Source of the DNA: Ignavibacterium sp.
GTDB taxonomy: Bacteria; Bacteroidota; Ignavibacteria; Ignavibacteriales; Ignavibacteriaceae
Length of the DNA stretch: 64,000 nt
Direction: 5' to 3'
NCBI RefSeq assembly: GCF_025998815.1
Contig: NZ_AP026678.1
Span: forward strand, 2,170,001-2,234,000
Under the pieces are notes generated by a model. It saw only the letters and a program-made list of their open reading frames with translations. It ran no database searches and was not told the origin of the DNA. Positions 35,684-43,946 of the stretch are shown piece after piece (within the stretch, counting starts at the first letter, position 1; every line of letters starts with the position of its first letter). A program made the translations under genes and the position numbers.

Positions 35684-36345
35684 ATTCAAAAGCATATAAT
35701 CTTTTCCTGAAAGACTTCAGATCTGAACTTAGAACAAGATATGCTATTAACGCACTTGCAATGTTCATAATAGTAGCAATCAGCGTTATTCTTTTTTCAA
35801 TTGGTAATGAAAAGATAAATGAAAATTTAACTGCTGGTTTGTTTTGGGTAGTGATTTTTTTCACCGCAATGAGTGGACTTTCAAGAGCTTTCGTTTCAGA
35901 GGAAGAACGAGGAACAACTTTAACACTTCAGTTGATTGCTTCACCAACAACAGTATTTTCAGGCAAACTGATTTTTAATGTTATTCTTGTTTTCGCAATG
36001 AATGCCATTATTGCTTTGTTGTACGGTGCTCTATTCGAAGATTTTATAATTAAGAATTATCTTTTATTTCTTGCAACTTTTGTTTTAGGAAATATCGGAT
36101 TAGCTGTTTCTTCAACAATAATTGCAGCGATAATTGCTAAAGCCGGAGCGAAAGGAACTCTTTATCCGGTACTTTCTTTTCCGATTTTATTGCCTTTAAT
36201 TTTAACTTGCGTTCAATTAACATTGTTCTCGTTCGATGGCACAAGCTTTGAAAAATCCAAGTTTGAATTGGCAATTGTTGTTAGCTATGATGTGATTATG
36301 ATTACTGTTTCGTATCTTTTGTTTGACTTTATTTGGAAAGAATAA
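35680..36345 (+). CDS. ccmB: Heme exporter membrane subunit CcmB
   Basis: A 221-residue protein with six predicted helices (for example YAINALAMFIIVAISVILF and GLFWVVIFFTAMSGLSRAF). The conserved SRAFVSEEERGTTLTLQLIA segment and the closing VLSFPILLPLILTCVQLT are diagnostic for CcmB. It partners CcmA and binds CcmC/CcmE at the inner membrane. Length is typical. Confidence 0.92.
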   Translation: MNSKAYNLFLKDFRSELRTRYAINALAMFIIVAISVILFSIGNEKINENLTAGLFWVVIFFTAMSGLSRAFVSEEERGTTLTLQLIASPTTVFSGKLIFNVILVFAMNAIIALLYGALFEDFIIKNYLLFLATFVLGNIGLAVSSTIIAAIIAKAGAKGTLYPVLSFPILLPLILTCVQLTLFSFDGTSFEKSKFELAIVVSYDVIMITVSYLLFDFIWKE

Positions 36346-36377
36346 CAATTTTTAACAATAATTAAATAACTAATCCT

Positions 36378-37082
36378 ATGATCTGGAAAATATTTTTATT
36401 TCTGTTATTGGCTTTCGTCTCAGTGGCTGGAATAGCATTTCCCATAGTTGAGAAGCCCTCTGCGTGGTATGAATTTCCATTCATTCCCGGACTTGAGGAA
36501 AATGCAAAAATTATATTTTTCCATGTTCCAACTGCCTGGGTAACTGTTATAGCATTTTTAATGTCAACCATTTTTAGTTTCAAATATCTGAAGAACAAAA
36601 ATCTTGATGATGATTTAAAATCATATGCAGCTGCTCAGCTTGGAATTATATTCTGTATACTTGCAACAGTAACTGGTGCAGTTTGGGCAAAGTTTGCGTG
36701 GGGAGCTTTCTGGAGCTGGGATCCAAGACAAACGAGCATTTTTGCTTTATTGTTAATTTACGGTGCGTGGTTTGCTTTGCGCTCTTCAATCGAATCTGAA
36801 GAAAAACGCGCAACACTCTCTTCGGTTTATTCAATAATTGCTTTTGTTACAGTTCCTTTTTTCATTTTTGTTATGCCAAGAATTATGACAGGACTTCATC
36901 CTGGTTCTGCAGATGATACTAACGCTGGTCCTGTTGTTAACTTTAAGATGAACTCAAATATGTTATTGATTTTCTTTTTGTCTCTGATTGGTTTTACAAT
37001 TTTATATTTTTGGATGTGGCAGGTAGGTTACAAATCACTTATTTATAAAGAAAAAATTCAGAAACAATTTATAAGAGGTTAA
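36378..37082 (+). CDS. ccmC: Heme lyase component CcmC
   Basis: A 234-residue inner-membrane protein with six helices. The tryptophan-rich WWD-type domain is WGAFWSWDPRQTSIFALLL. Candidate heme-ligand histidines are in FFHVPTAWVTV and TGLHPGSADD, flanking that domain as in E. coli CcmC. It loads heme onto CcmE on the periplasmic side. A gap of 32 nt from ccmB and 1 nt to ccmD keeps it within the operon. Confidence 0.92.
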   Translation: MIWKIFLFLLLAFVSVAGIAFPIVEKPSAWYEFPFIPGLEENAKIIFFHVPTAWVTVIAFLMSTIFSFKYLKNKNLDDDLKSYAAAQLGIIFCILATVTGAVWAKFAWGAFWSWDPRQTSIFALLLIYGAWFALRSSIESEEKRATLSSVYSIIAFVTVPFFIFVMPRIMTGLHPGSADDTNAGPVVNFKMNSNMLLIFFLSLIGFTILYFWMWQVGYKSLIYKEKIQKQFIRG

Positions 37083-37083
37083 A

Positions 37084-37233
37084 TTGGAAGAATTTCTATC
37101 AAAAAATGCAATCTATATTGTTATGATTATCGTCCTGATTGTTTGGACAGGGATTTTCTTTTATATGTTGAATCTTGATAAAAGAATTAAAAATGTTGAG
37201 AAAGAAATAAAAGGAGAGAAACATGAAAAATAA
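37084..37233 (+). CDS. ccmD: CcmD-like small membrane protein
   Basis: A 49-residue frame with a TTG start one base after the ccmC stop. It has one membrane helix (AIYIVMIIVLIVWTGIFFYM) and a basic coiled tail (LDKRIKNVEKEIKGEKHEK). This size, topology and position between ccmC and ccmE are exactly those of CcmD, which stabilises the CcmC-heme-CcmE complex. Its last codons overlap ccmE by 11 nt, and it also contains the ribosome site AAGGAGAG used by ccmE. Confidence 0.8.
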   Translation: MEEFLSKNAIYIVMIIVLIVWTGIFFYMLNLDKRIKNVEKEIKGEKHEK

Positions 37234-37615
37234 ATATATCTTCGGTGGTGTAATCATTGCATTATTCCTTGGAATAATGGCTTATCTATTCACCCAAAGC
37301 AACATCAAATATGAAAGTGATTTTTCGGTTGTAAAAACAACTGATAAAACTGTTAAAGCAACCGGAAGCTGGGTAAAAGAAAAAAGTTATGAAATGAATA
37401 ATGAAGCACGAACTTTCACTTTCTTTATGAAAGATGAAAAAGGAAATGAAATGAAAGTTGTTTATGAAGGTGCTATGCCTAACAACTTCGAGTCAGCCAC
37501 AAGTGTGGTTGTAACCGGAACATATAAGAATGGATATTTTCATGCTAAAGACATTTTAACAAAATGTCCAAGTAAATATCAGGATCAGCAATCAGCTCAA
37601 ACTTCAAGTATGTAA
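37223..37615 (+). CDS. ccmE: Heme chaperone CcmE, CxxxY variant
   Basis: A 130-residue protein with an N-terminal helix (YIFGGVIIALFLGIMAYLFT) and an OB-like beta-barrel (VVYEGAMPNNFESATSVVVT). In most bacteria the heme is covalently bound to His in an HxxxY motif; here the aligned segment ILTKCPSKYQDQ has Cys115 and Tyr119, a CxxxY motif. This variant is known from archaea and some deltaproteobacteria whose Ccm systems lack CcmG and CcmH. The nearest His is His107, eight residues upstream. The protein is slightly short (E. coli CcmE 159), lacking the flexible C-terminal tail. Confidence 0.92.
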   Translation: MKNKYIFGGVIIALFLGIMAYLFTQSNIKYESDFSVVKTTDKTVKATGSWVKEKSYEMNNEARTFTFFMKDEKGNEMKVVYEGAMPNNFESATSVVVTGTYKNGYFHAKDILTKCPSKYQDQQSAQTSSM

Positions 37616-37656
37616 AACTTAAGGGGAGATGATAATAAAATCAGAAAGGATATTTT

Positions 37657-40056
37657 ATGGTTGGCAGTGTAATACTTTCACTCGCTCTCGTTTTCAGTAT
37701 CATCTCAATGGTACTTTATTACCTTACATTCAAAGGTTATAACAACACATTAAATTTTGCACGGGTATTTTATCACGCAATGGCAATTTTTGTTATTGCC
37801 TCTTCTACTTTTTTGTGGTATGCAATCTTAACTCATCAATATCAGTATAAATATATTTTCAGCTACAGTAATAACTCTCTTTCAACAGGATTATTGTTGT
37901 CTTCTTTCTGGGGCGGACAAGAAGGAAGCTTTATGTTATGGTTGCTTCTTACTGCAATTATTGGAGTAATACTTCAATCTTATGCTTCCAAAAGAGGTGA
38001 TCTTGAACCGAGAGTAATGACTGTTTTCACATTAGCAACAACCTTTTTGTTGGTAATGGTTTCTCCCTGGTTCAAAAATCCTTTTGAATATATCTGGGTT
38101 ACTCCGGTGTTTATTGAACTGAAATCTATAAATCCCCAATTTCTGAACATGCCTTTTATTCAGAATTTTATTTTCTCTGATCAGCAGACTGGTGGAAGTT
38201 TTGTTCAGATGAGTAAAGATTTGTATGCTCAATTAACACTTAGTGGAATTTCGGTAAACGACTTCATAATAAATGGAAGAGGATTAAATCCTCAGTTACT
38301 AAATTTCTGGATGCAGATTCATCCGCCAATTTTATTTATCGGTTTTGCAATGGCTACAGTTCCATTTGCATTTGCCTTAGCTGCCTTAATGAAAGATGAT
38401 TACAAGGAATGGATTAACCAGGCATTCCCTTGGACACTTGCAGGTACCGGAATTCTTGGACTTGGAATTATGCTTGGTGGTTATTGGGCTTATGAAATGC
38501 TTGGTTGGGGTGGTTATTGGGCTTGGGATCCGGTTGAAAACTCCAGCTTAATTCCCTGGTTAATTGGTGTTGCAGCAATTCACACAATGCTTGTGCAAAA
38601 AAGATCTCAGCAAAAAGGTGAAGGAATTGGAAGATACGCCAAGACCAATCTGATTCTCAGCATACTTGTTTATGTATTAGTTCTTTATAGTACTTTTCTA
38701 ACGAGAAGCGGAGTACTTGGTGATGCTTCAGTACATTCTTTTGTTGATCCTGGTATGTTGGTCTATTTGTTCCTGATAGTTTTTATAAGTTCATTTGCTC
38801 TTCTTGGTTTCGGAATGATTGCTTACAGATGGAAAAGTTTGAATCAGCAGGCACCGCAGGACGAAGGTTTACTCTCGAGGGAGTTAGCTCTTTTTACAGC
38901 TGCTGTTGTTTTATGCGCTTCAGCATTGATTGTGTTTGTTGGAACTTCTTCACCATTGTTCGGACAGTCAGTTGATGTTTCATTCTATAACGAGATGCAT
39001 GTTCCTCTTGCAATCATTGTGGGATTACTGAATGGTATTAGTTTAATTCTCAAATGGAAAAACACCAGTACAAAAGAATTAATTAACGGCTCGCTTCGTG
39101 CTCTTGCCATAAGTTTATTGATTACTGTGCTTATTGTAGTCTTTGGTGGCGTAACAGATATAATGATGATACTTCTTACTTTCGCTTCAGCTTTTGCTTT
39201 AGTTGTTAATGCTGAGATTGCAATTAATATTATTCGCAAAAATCTTAAAATGCTCGGAGCTTATCTTGCTCATATTGGATTAGCAATTTTCATTCTTGGA
39301 GTCATTGGCTCGGCTGCTCACAGTACAGAAAAGACAATTGATCTTGTAAAAGGGAAACCCGTCGAAGCATTTGGCTATCAGATGGTATTTACCGGTTATG
39401 AACCCATAGAAAATGGAACAAAGTACGCTTTCAAGATAAAGTTGAATAAAGATGGAAAGGAATATTCGGCTGCTCCTGTGATGTACATTGCAGAGTATAA
39501 CAATAGCTTGATGCGCGAACCATCAATTCTTGTTATGCCAACGAAAGATATCTATATAGCACCGCTTGGTTATGATGAAGGAAGTGGACAGACAAAAAAT
39601 AATTCCATCAGTATTGCAAAAGGTGAAACGGCTGATTATAACGGAGTTAAAATAACTTTTACAAAGTTCAATATGTCACCCGATGTTATGAAAGCAATGC
39701 AGGAAGGAAGAGATTTTCAGATTGGAGCAGTGATTACAATCGAAGGAAATGGCAAGAAGGACGAAGTTGAGTTGCTGAGAAAACAAAGTGGTGGTGAAGT
39801 TGAGTTCACAGCTTACGAGTCAAAAGACCTGAATTTAAAATTACAGTTAGCTAATTTGTCAGCAACAGGAATAGAGCTTATTCCTTCATCTTTGGATTCT
39901 CAAACAGAAACTAAAGTTGAACAAAAACAGGAAGTGCTTACTGTTAATGCAAGTGTGAAACCTTTTGTAAGTTTGGTTTGGATTGGTGTTCTTGTAATGG
40001 TAATGGGATTCTTTGTTGCTGTTGCAAGAAGATTAAAAGATTCTTTAATAGGGTAA
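37657..40056 (+). CDS. ccmF: Cytochrome c heme lyase CcmF
   Basis: A 799-residue inner-membrane protein with about 14 helices. Conserved features are WGGQEGSFMLWLLLTAIIGV, the HPPILFIGFA histidine segment, the WWD domain WGGYWAWDPVENSSLIPWLI, and YSTFLTRSGVLGDASVHSF with another conserved His. It is longer than E. coli CcmF (647); the extra length includes a roughly 170-residue periplasmic beta domain before the last helix. CcmF attaches heme from CcmE to apocytochrome c. No ccmG, ccmH or ccmI follows: the next element is a terminator. The enzyme must therefore work without the usual CcmH partner, or with one encoded elsewhere. Confidence 0.95.
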   Translation: MVGSVILSLALVFSIISMVLYYLTFKGYNNTLNFARVFYHAMAIFVIASSTFLWYAILTHQYQYKYIFSYSNNSLSTGLLLSSFWGGQEGSFMLWLLLTAIIGVILQSYASKRGDLEPRVMTVFTLATTFLLVMVSPWFKNPFEYIWVTPVFIELKSINPQFLNMPFIQNFIFSDQQTGGSFVQMSKDLYAQLTLSGISVNDFIINGRGLNPQLLNFWMQIHPPILFIGFAMATVPFAFALAALMKDDYKEWINQAFPWTLAGTGILGLGIMLGGYWAYEMLGWGGYWAWDPVENSSLIPWLIGVAAIHTMLVQKRSQQKGEGIGRYAKTNLILSILVYVLVLYSTFLTRSGVLGDASVHSFVDPGMLVYLFLIVFISSFALLGFGMIAYRWKSLNQQAPQDEGLLSRELALFTAAVVLCASALIVFVGTSSPLFGQSVDVSFYNEMHVPLAIIVGLLNGISLILKWKNTSTKELINGSLRALAISLLITVLIVVFGGVTDIMMILLTFASAFALVVNAEIAINIIRKNLKMLGAYLAHIGLAIFILGVIGSAAHSTEKTIDLVKGKPVEAFGYQMVFTGYEPIENGTKYAFKIKLNKDGKEYSAAPVMYIAEYNNSLMREPSILVMPTKDIYIAPLGYDEGSGQTKNNSISIAKGETADYNGVKITFTKFNMSPDVMKAMQEGRDFQIGAVITIEGNGKKDEVELLRKQSGGEVEFTAYESKDLNLKLQLANLSATGIELIPSSLDSQTETKVEQKQEVLTVNASVKPFVSLVWIGVLVMVMGFFVAVARRLKDSLIG

Positions 40057-40070
40057 TAAACATTTAAAAC

Positions 40071-40103
40071 AAAAAAGGAGTGAGAACATCACTCCTTTTT
40101 TTA
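40071..40103. terminator. Bidirectional intrinsic terminator closing the ccm operon
   Basis: AAAAAAGGAGTGA (40071-40083) pairs with TCACTCCTTTTTT (40089-40101) around a GAACA loop and is followed by further T residues. A matching A-run on the other side allows it to end the minus-strand kamA operon too. Confidence 0.9.
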
Positions 40104-40119
40104 TGACTAAATTAAATTA

Positions 40120-41280
40120 TCAGACTTCTTCTAAAACAGGTACTTTAACAATTCTTCGCGGTTTGAATTCCTCTTTTTTAACTTTACCATTCTTTCCATT
40201 CTTCTTAACCTTAGTTCCAAACCCTTCGGGATTATTTTTATCAGCATAATTTTTATAAGTATAAATTTTATTCTGGTAGTTTCTGAGAATAATTTTTTCT
40301 TCATCATGATGAAGAACATAATTTGGAACCAAAGGAATTTTTCCTCCACCGCCTGGTGCATCAATTACAAAATGAGGGACTGCTAATCCTGATGTATGAC
40401 CTCTTAATGCTTCAAGAATCTTTAATCCGGTTTCAACTGATGTTCTGAAATGATTTGCACCTTTGGTCTCATCAGCCATATACATATAGTAAGGTCGCAC
40501 TCTGATTTTAAGTAACTTCTGAACCAATTCCTTTACTACAGCAGGATCATCATTAACACCTTTCATAATAACCATCTGATTACCCATTGGAATTCCTGCA
40601 TCTGCCATCATCTGGCATGCTTTGGAACTCTCGGGAGTGATTTCCCAGGGATGATTAAAATGTGTGTTGCAATAAATCGGATGATATTTCTTTAACATAT
40701 TTACCAGCTTAGGCGTAATGCGTTGAGGCAATACGCAAGGCATCTTGGAACCAAGACGAATAATTTCAATATGAGGAATTTGTCTTAGTCGCTGAAGAAT
40801 TTTTTCAAGCATTGCATCAGTAAGCATCAATGGATCGCCGCCTGATAAAATTACATCACGGATTTCCGTATGCTCTTCAAGATATTTGAATGCACTTTCT
40901 AATCCCTTCATAGAAATTTTTTCGTGGTCACCAACTTTTCTTTTCCTCGTACAGAAACGACAGTAAATACCGCACTGGCTTGTAACAAGGAATAATGCTC
41001 TGTCGGGATAACGATGTGTTATATTTGGAACCGGGCTCATTGCGTCTTCCATCAGAGGATCTTCTTCTGCATCAAAATCCTCTAATTCTTTTTTATCAGG
41101 AACGCACTGCAACCAGATTGGATCCCCTGGATAACGGATTAAGCTTAAGTAGTAAGGATTAATACGGGCCTGGAAAAATCCATCGAGCTCTTGAGCCACT
41201 TTACGGTCAAGGCCGAATTTTTCAACAAGTTGGTCAACAGTGTGAACACTGTCCCGTATCATTTGCTGCCAAAGTTCCAT
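40120..41280 (-). CDS. kamA: Lysine 2,3-aminomutase family radical SAM enzyme (KamA)
   Basis: A 386-residue PLP- and SAM-dependent enzyme. The radical SAM triad is Cys103, Cys107, Cys110 in SQCGIYCRFCTRKRK. PLP binds Lys314 in VIDAPGGGGKIPL. The two Asp residues that hold the lysine side chain in the clostridial enzyme align with Asp270 (YMADET) and Asp307 (VIDAP), so lysine is the likely substrate and beta-lysine the product. The Cys residues of its intersubunit zinc site are not conserved (GVNDD at 241-245 in place of GVNDC, and no Cys in the C-terminal tail). It is the last gene of a four-gene operon with a GNAT and two ATP-grasp ligases; no lysine-fermentation gene is near. GAGGA precedes the ATG. 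Confidence 0.9.
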   Translation of the reverse strand: MELWQQMIRDSVHTVDQLVEKFGLDRKVAQELDGFFQARINPYYLSLIRYPGDPIWLQCVPDKKELEDFDAEEDPLMEDAMSPVPNITHRYPDRALFLVTSQCGIYCRFCTRKRKVGDHEKISMKGLESAFKYLEEHTEIRDVILSGGDPLMLTDAMLEKILQRLRQIPHIEIIRLGSKMPCVLPQRITPKLVNMLKKYHPIYCNTHFNHPWEITPESSKACQMMADAGIPMGNQMVIMKGVNDDPAVVKELVQKLLKIRVRPYYMYMADETKGANHFRTSVETGLKILEALRGHTSGLAVPHFVIDAPGGGGKIPLVPNYVLHHDEEKIILRNYQNKIYTYKNYADKNNPEGFGTKVKKNGKNGKVKKEEFKPRRIVKVPVLEEV

Positions 41281-41289
41281 AACGAATCC

Positions 41290-41772
41290 TCAGTTATTCT
41301 TGTTATTAAAATACTTCCCGAAAATCAGCAGGTTATCTCCTACTGAATAAAAATCCTTTATCTCAGAGATGATTGAATAATTATTTCTGAGATAGAAACT
41401 TTGTGTTGAAAGATAACTTTCTTTGGAAGATGTTTCGGCAAGTATCCATCTTCCTTTTCTTTCTTTAACAAAGTTTTCTGCATGCTCTAATAAATTCTTG
41501 CCGATTCCTTTTCCTGAATGTTCGGGATCAGCAACAATCCAGTAGAGATCATAAACTGCGTCTGTTAACGGGCGCTTTCCTGTGCAATGATATCCAAGAA
41601 TCTTGCCATCTTCTTCATATACGAAGATGTTGTAATCAGTTTGATCAGGATTGTTAACTGTTATTTCAATTAATTCCATTGCTACTTTAACTTCTGCTTC
41701 ATTAAAGTTCGGAATTTTCTTTAATAACTTTTCAAGTCCTTCAACATCAGATGGCTTGATTGAGCGAATCAT
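41290..41772 (-). CDS. GNAT-family N-acetyltransferase in the kamA operon
   Basis: A 160-residue single-domain GNAT. The acetyl-CoA loop is DPEHSGKGIGKNLLEHAENF (Q/RxxGxG/A equivalent, SGKGIG). The preceding strand is YDLYWIVA and the later strand GRWILAETSSKESYLSTQSF followed by YLRNNY. At 160 residues it is much shorter than AblB (about 270-290), the beta-lysine acetyltransferase of the known KamA/AblAB osmolyte pathway, so it is not AblB. It overlaps the upstream ATP-grasp gene by 26 nt and precedes kamA by 9 nt. Likely role, inferred from context: acetylation of beta-lysine or of the ligated product. Confidence 0.82.
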   Translation of the reverse strand: MIRSIKPSDVEGLEKLLKKIPNFNEAEVKVAMELIEITVNNPDQTDYNIFVYEEDGKILGYHCTGKRPLTDAVYDLYWIVADPEHSGKGIGKNLLEHAENFVKERKGRWILAETSSKESYLSTQSFYLRNNYSIISEIKDFYSVGDNLLIFGKYFNNKNN

Positions 41773-42808
41773 TGCGTTTTCTGTTTAATGCTAAATTCGT
41801 TATGGTTTCTAATAAACTTGTATAATCAATTCCTCTTGCTGCTGCAGCTCTCGCAAATCCTGAATCTGAGGACACATCAGGATTCGGATTAACTTCAATT
41901 ACATAAGGAATATTTTCTTTACTTAATCTTATATCTACTCTTGCATAGTCACGACAGTTCATAACTCTGTATGCTTCGAGTGCAACTTTTTCTATTCTGG
42001 TTTTTATTCTGCTGCTTAGTTTAGCCGGGCAAACGGGTTTTGTATGATTGTAATAAGTGCTGTTCTCAATCCATTTACCATCATAGGTTACAATCTTTGG
42101 TAAGTTTTCCGGCAAACCTGTAAAATCTATCTCTGATATTGGAAGAATTTTCCCATCAAGAATTGCAACATTAAGTTCCCTTCCAACGATATATTCTTCT
42201 ATAATAACTCTTTTGTTGTAAGTCTTCTTCAAAAAATCAAAATGTTTTTTCAGTTGATTAAAATTGTTTACTACCGAGTATTCAGATATTCCTATGCTCG
42301 CATCTTCTTCTTCAAGTTTCATTATTAATGGAAACTTCAGCTTTATTTTATTCTTACTTAAAGTTTCATCCGGTTCAACTGTAATTGCTTCCGGCGTTTT
42401 TATTCCATAAGACTTGAGAATTGATTTCGTTCTTAACTTATTCAGACAATTTCCCAAAGTAACTGCAGTATTTCCTGTAAACTCAAAACCAAGTAACTCG
42501 AACAAAGCAGCAACACAATATTCATAATTAGTAATACCCTCAACAGATTCAACGAAGTTCACAACTGCATCAGGTTGAAAAGAGTTCAATTTATTTATCA
42601 ATAAAGTAATATCTCTGTTTACAGCAAAAGACTCAACAACCTGAAACTTTGTTGAAAGCATTTCAACAATCTGATTAATCTGAGAGACAAATGAATACTC
42701 TGATAAATCAATTCCTTGCTGAGAATTTTCTCCCGGCTTTCCGTTATAAACGGGAAAGATACTTACAGGAGAATTATAACAAACGAGTATTCGTGTTTCT
42801 TTTTTCAT
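41747..42808 (-). CDS. D-Ala-D-Ala-ligase-like ATP-grasp enzyme (second in kamA operon)
   Basis: A 353-residue ATP-grasp ligase. The N-terminal domain shows PDAVVNFVESVEGITNYEYC and ELLGFEFTGNTAVTLGNCLN followed by KLRTKSIL, the pre-ATP-grasp pattern of D-Ala-D-Ala ligase relatives. The ATP-grasp core has KFPLIMKLEEEDASIGIS, IIEEYIVGRELNVAIL and DYARVDIRLSKENIPYVIEV with NPNPDVSSDSG as the metal-binding end. True Ddl proteins lie with mur genes, which are absent here. It overlaps its upstream paralogue by 4 nt. By family it should form an amide bond between an activated carboxylate and an amine; beta-lysine is a candidate partner. Confidence 0.85.
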   Translation of the reverse strand: MKKETRILVCYNSPVSIFPVYNGKPGENSQQGIDLSEYSFVSQINQIVEMLSTKFQVVESFAVNRDITLLINKLNSFQPDAVVNFVESVEGITNYEYCVAALFELLGFEFTGNTAVTLGNCLNKLRTKSILKSYGIKTPEAITVEPDETLSKNKIKLKFPLIMKLEEEDASIGISEYSVVNNFNQLKKHFDFLKKTYNKRVIIEEYIVGRELNVAILDGKILPISEIDFTGLPENLPKIVTYDGKWIENSTYYNHTKPVCPAKLSSRIKTRIEKVALEAYRVMNCRDYARVDIRLSKENIPYVIEVNPNPDVSSDSGFARAAAARGIDYTSLLETITNLALNRKRNDSLNQAI

Positions 42809-43860
42809 GCAAGATTGTATCTTTTACATCCAGCTAACAAAACAGAATTTATCATTTCATCATAAGTCATTCCGGCTGCTCTTGCAGCTTTAGGATAACT
42901 CGAGTTTTCTCTTGGGTCAGGCATTATACCGGGCAAAGGATTAATCTCAATAATGTTTGGCTCACCCTTACTGTCCAATCGAACATCAATGCGACTCCAA
43001 TCTTTGCACCTCAATACTTTGTATGTGTTGAGACAAACTTTAATAATTTTTTCTTCCAGTGATTTATCCAACTTTGCCGGACAATCAAAAACCTCAAATT
43101 CAGATTCTTTAGTATCGAGTATCCATTTTGCTTCATAAGAGTATAATGGTTTTACTCCTTCGGGATACTTGTCATATCTGATTTCAATTATCGGAAGTGT
43201 TTTTGCCTCGTTACCATTTCCTAAAATTGCAACAGTAAATTCTCTTCCGGGTAAAAACTCTTCAATCAATGCAGATTGAGAATACTCAGAGTTTATTCTT
43301 TCAACCTCGCTTAGTAATTCATTTTGATTCGTAACGAATGATGAAGAAAAAATTCCTTTGCTTGAACCCTCGCATATTGGTTTAACAATCAACGGATATG
43401 AATAATGATTCTGTCTTACTTCATCAACTCTATCAGCAACAAAAAATTTTGCATTCGGAATTTTGTAATAGCTCAGTATCTCTTTGGTTCTTGCTTTATC
43501 AAGACAAATTGCGAGAGTTAAAGCATCGCTACCCGTGTAAGGAATCTGCAACATATCAAGCATTGCAGGAATTTGAGCTTCGCGACTTACGCCAAATGCT
43601 CCTTCAGCAATGTTGAATACAATATCTGGTCTTAGTTGTCTGAATTTTTCAAATGCTTCTTCGTTAGCTTCAACTAAAGTAACATCATGATAAATGGAAA
43701 GAGCATCACGCAATGCATTGATTGTTTCCCATGTATCCCATTCAGCAAAAGTATCTTGAGATGTTTTATAAGGTGAGTTTGATTTTTGTGAGTTCGGAGA
43801 CACTGATTCAATGAAAGTTTCACTTTCCGGCTTTACATTAAATGCTAATGCAACACTCAA
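42805..43860 (-). CDS. D-Ala-D-Ala-ligase-like ATP-grasp enzyme (first in kamA operon)
   Basis: A 351-residue ATP-grasp ligase starting with TTG at 43860, with AAAGAGAAG just upstream. It begins VALAFNVKPESE, then PDIVFNIAEGAFGVSREAQI and DMLQIPYTGSDALTLAICLD followed by KARTKEIL as in the paralogue. The core has YPLIVKPICEGSSKGIF, LIEEFLPGREFTVAIL and DWSRIDVRLDSKGEPNIIEI with NPLPGIMPD. The intact ATP and Mg sites suggest an active enzyme. Together with its paralogue it could add two residues in sequence. It is the promoter-proximal gene of the operon. Confidence 0.85.
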   Translation of the reverse strand: MSVALAFNVKPESETFIESVSPNSQKSNSPYKTSQDTFAEWDTWETINALRDALSIYHDVTLVEANEEAFEKFRQLRPDIVFNIAEGAFGVSREAQIPAMLDMLQIPYTGSDALTLAICLDKARTKEILSYYKIPNAKFFVADRVDEVRQNHYSYPLIVKPICEGSSKGIFSSSFVTNQNELLSEVERINSEYSQSALIEEFLPGREFTVAILGNGNEAKTLPIIEIRYDKYPEGVKPLYSYEAKWILDTKESEFEVFDCPAKLDKSLEEKIIKVCLNTYKVLRCKDWSRIDVRLDSKGEPNIIEINPLPGIMPDPRENSSYPKAARAAGMTYDEMINSVLLAGCKRYNLA

Positions 43861-43915
43861 CTTCTCTTTAAACTGTATTGATAAGATAACTTCTCCGAAA
43901 AAATTTTTTTCACAA

Positions 43916-43946
43916 GCAAATATATGAGTTATAAAATTTAAGTCAA
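43916..43946 (-). promoter_or_regulatory. Promoter of the kamA/ATP-grasp operon
   Basis: On the minus strand TTGACT (43941-43946) and TATATT (43919-43924) are 16 nt apart. The -10 continues as TATATTTGC, the same box seen for htpX (TAAATTTGC) and the 54-aa gene at 53541. It lies 55 nt upstream of the first start codon and downstream of recG, so the operon has its own transcription start. Confidence 0.7.

Noticed and set aside
40120-41280. Calling the aminomutase EpmB (EF-P modification)
   Set aside because: It aligns better with KamA, retaining the N-terminal NPYYLSLI region and both lysine-binding Asp, and no epmA or efp gene is near.
41290-41772. Calling the GNAT AblB (beta-lysine acetyltransferase)
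   Set aside because: It is only 160 residues while AblB is about 270-290, and the operon includes two ligases absent from the ablAB pathway.
42805-43860. Calling the ATP-grasp genes ddl (cell-wall D-Ala-D-Ala ligase)
   Set aside because: Two tandem copies sit with kamA and a GNAT, not with mur or fts genes, so the cell-wall role is not supported by context.
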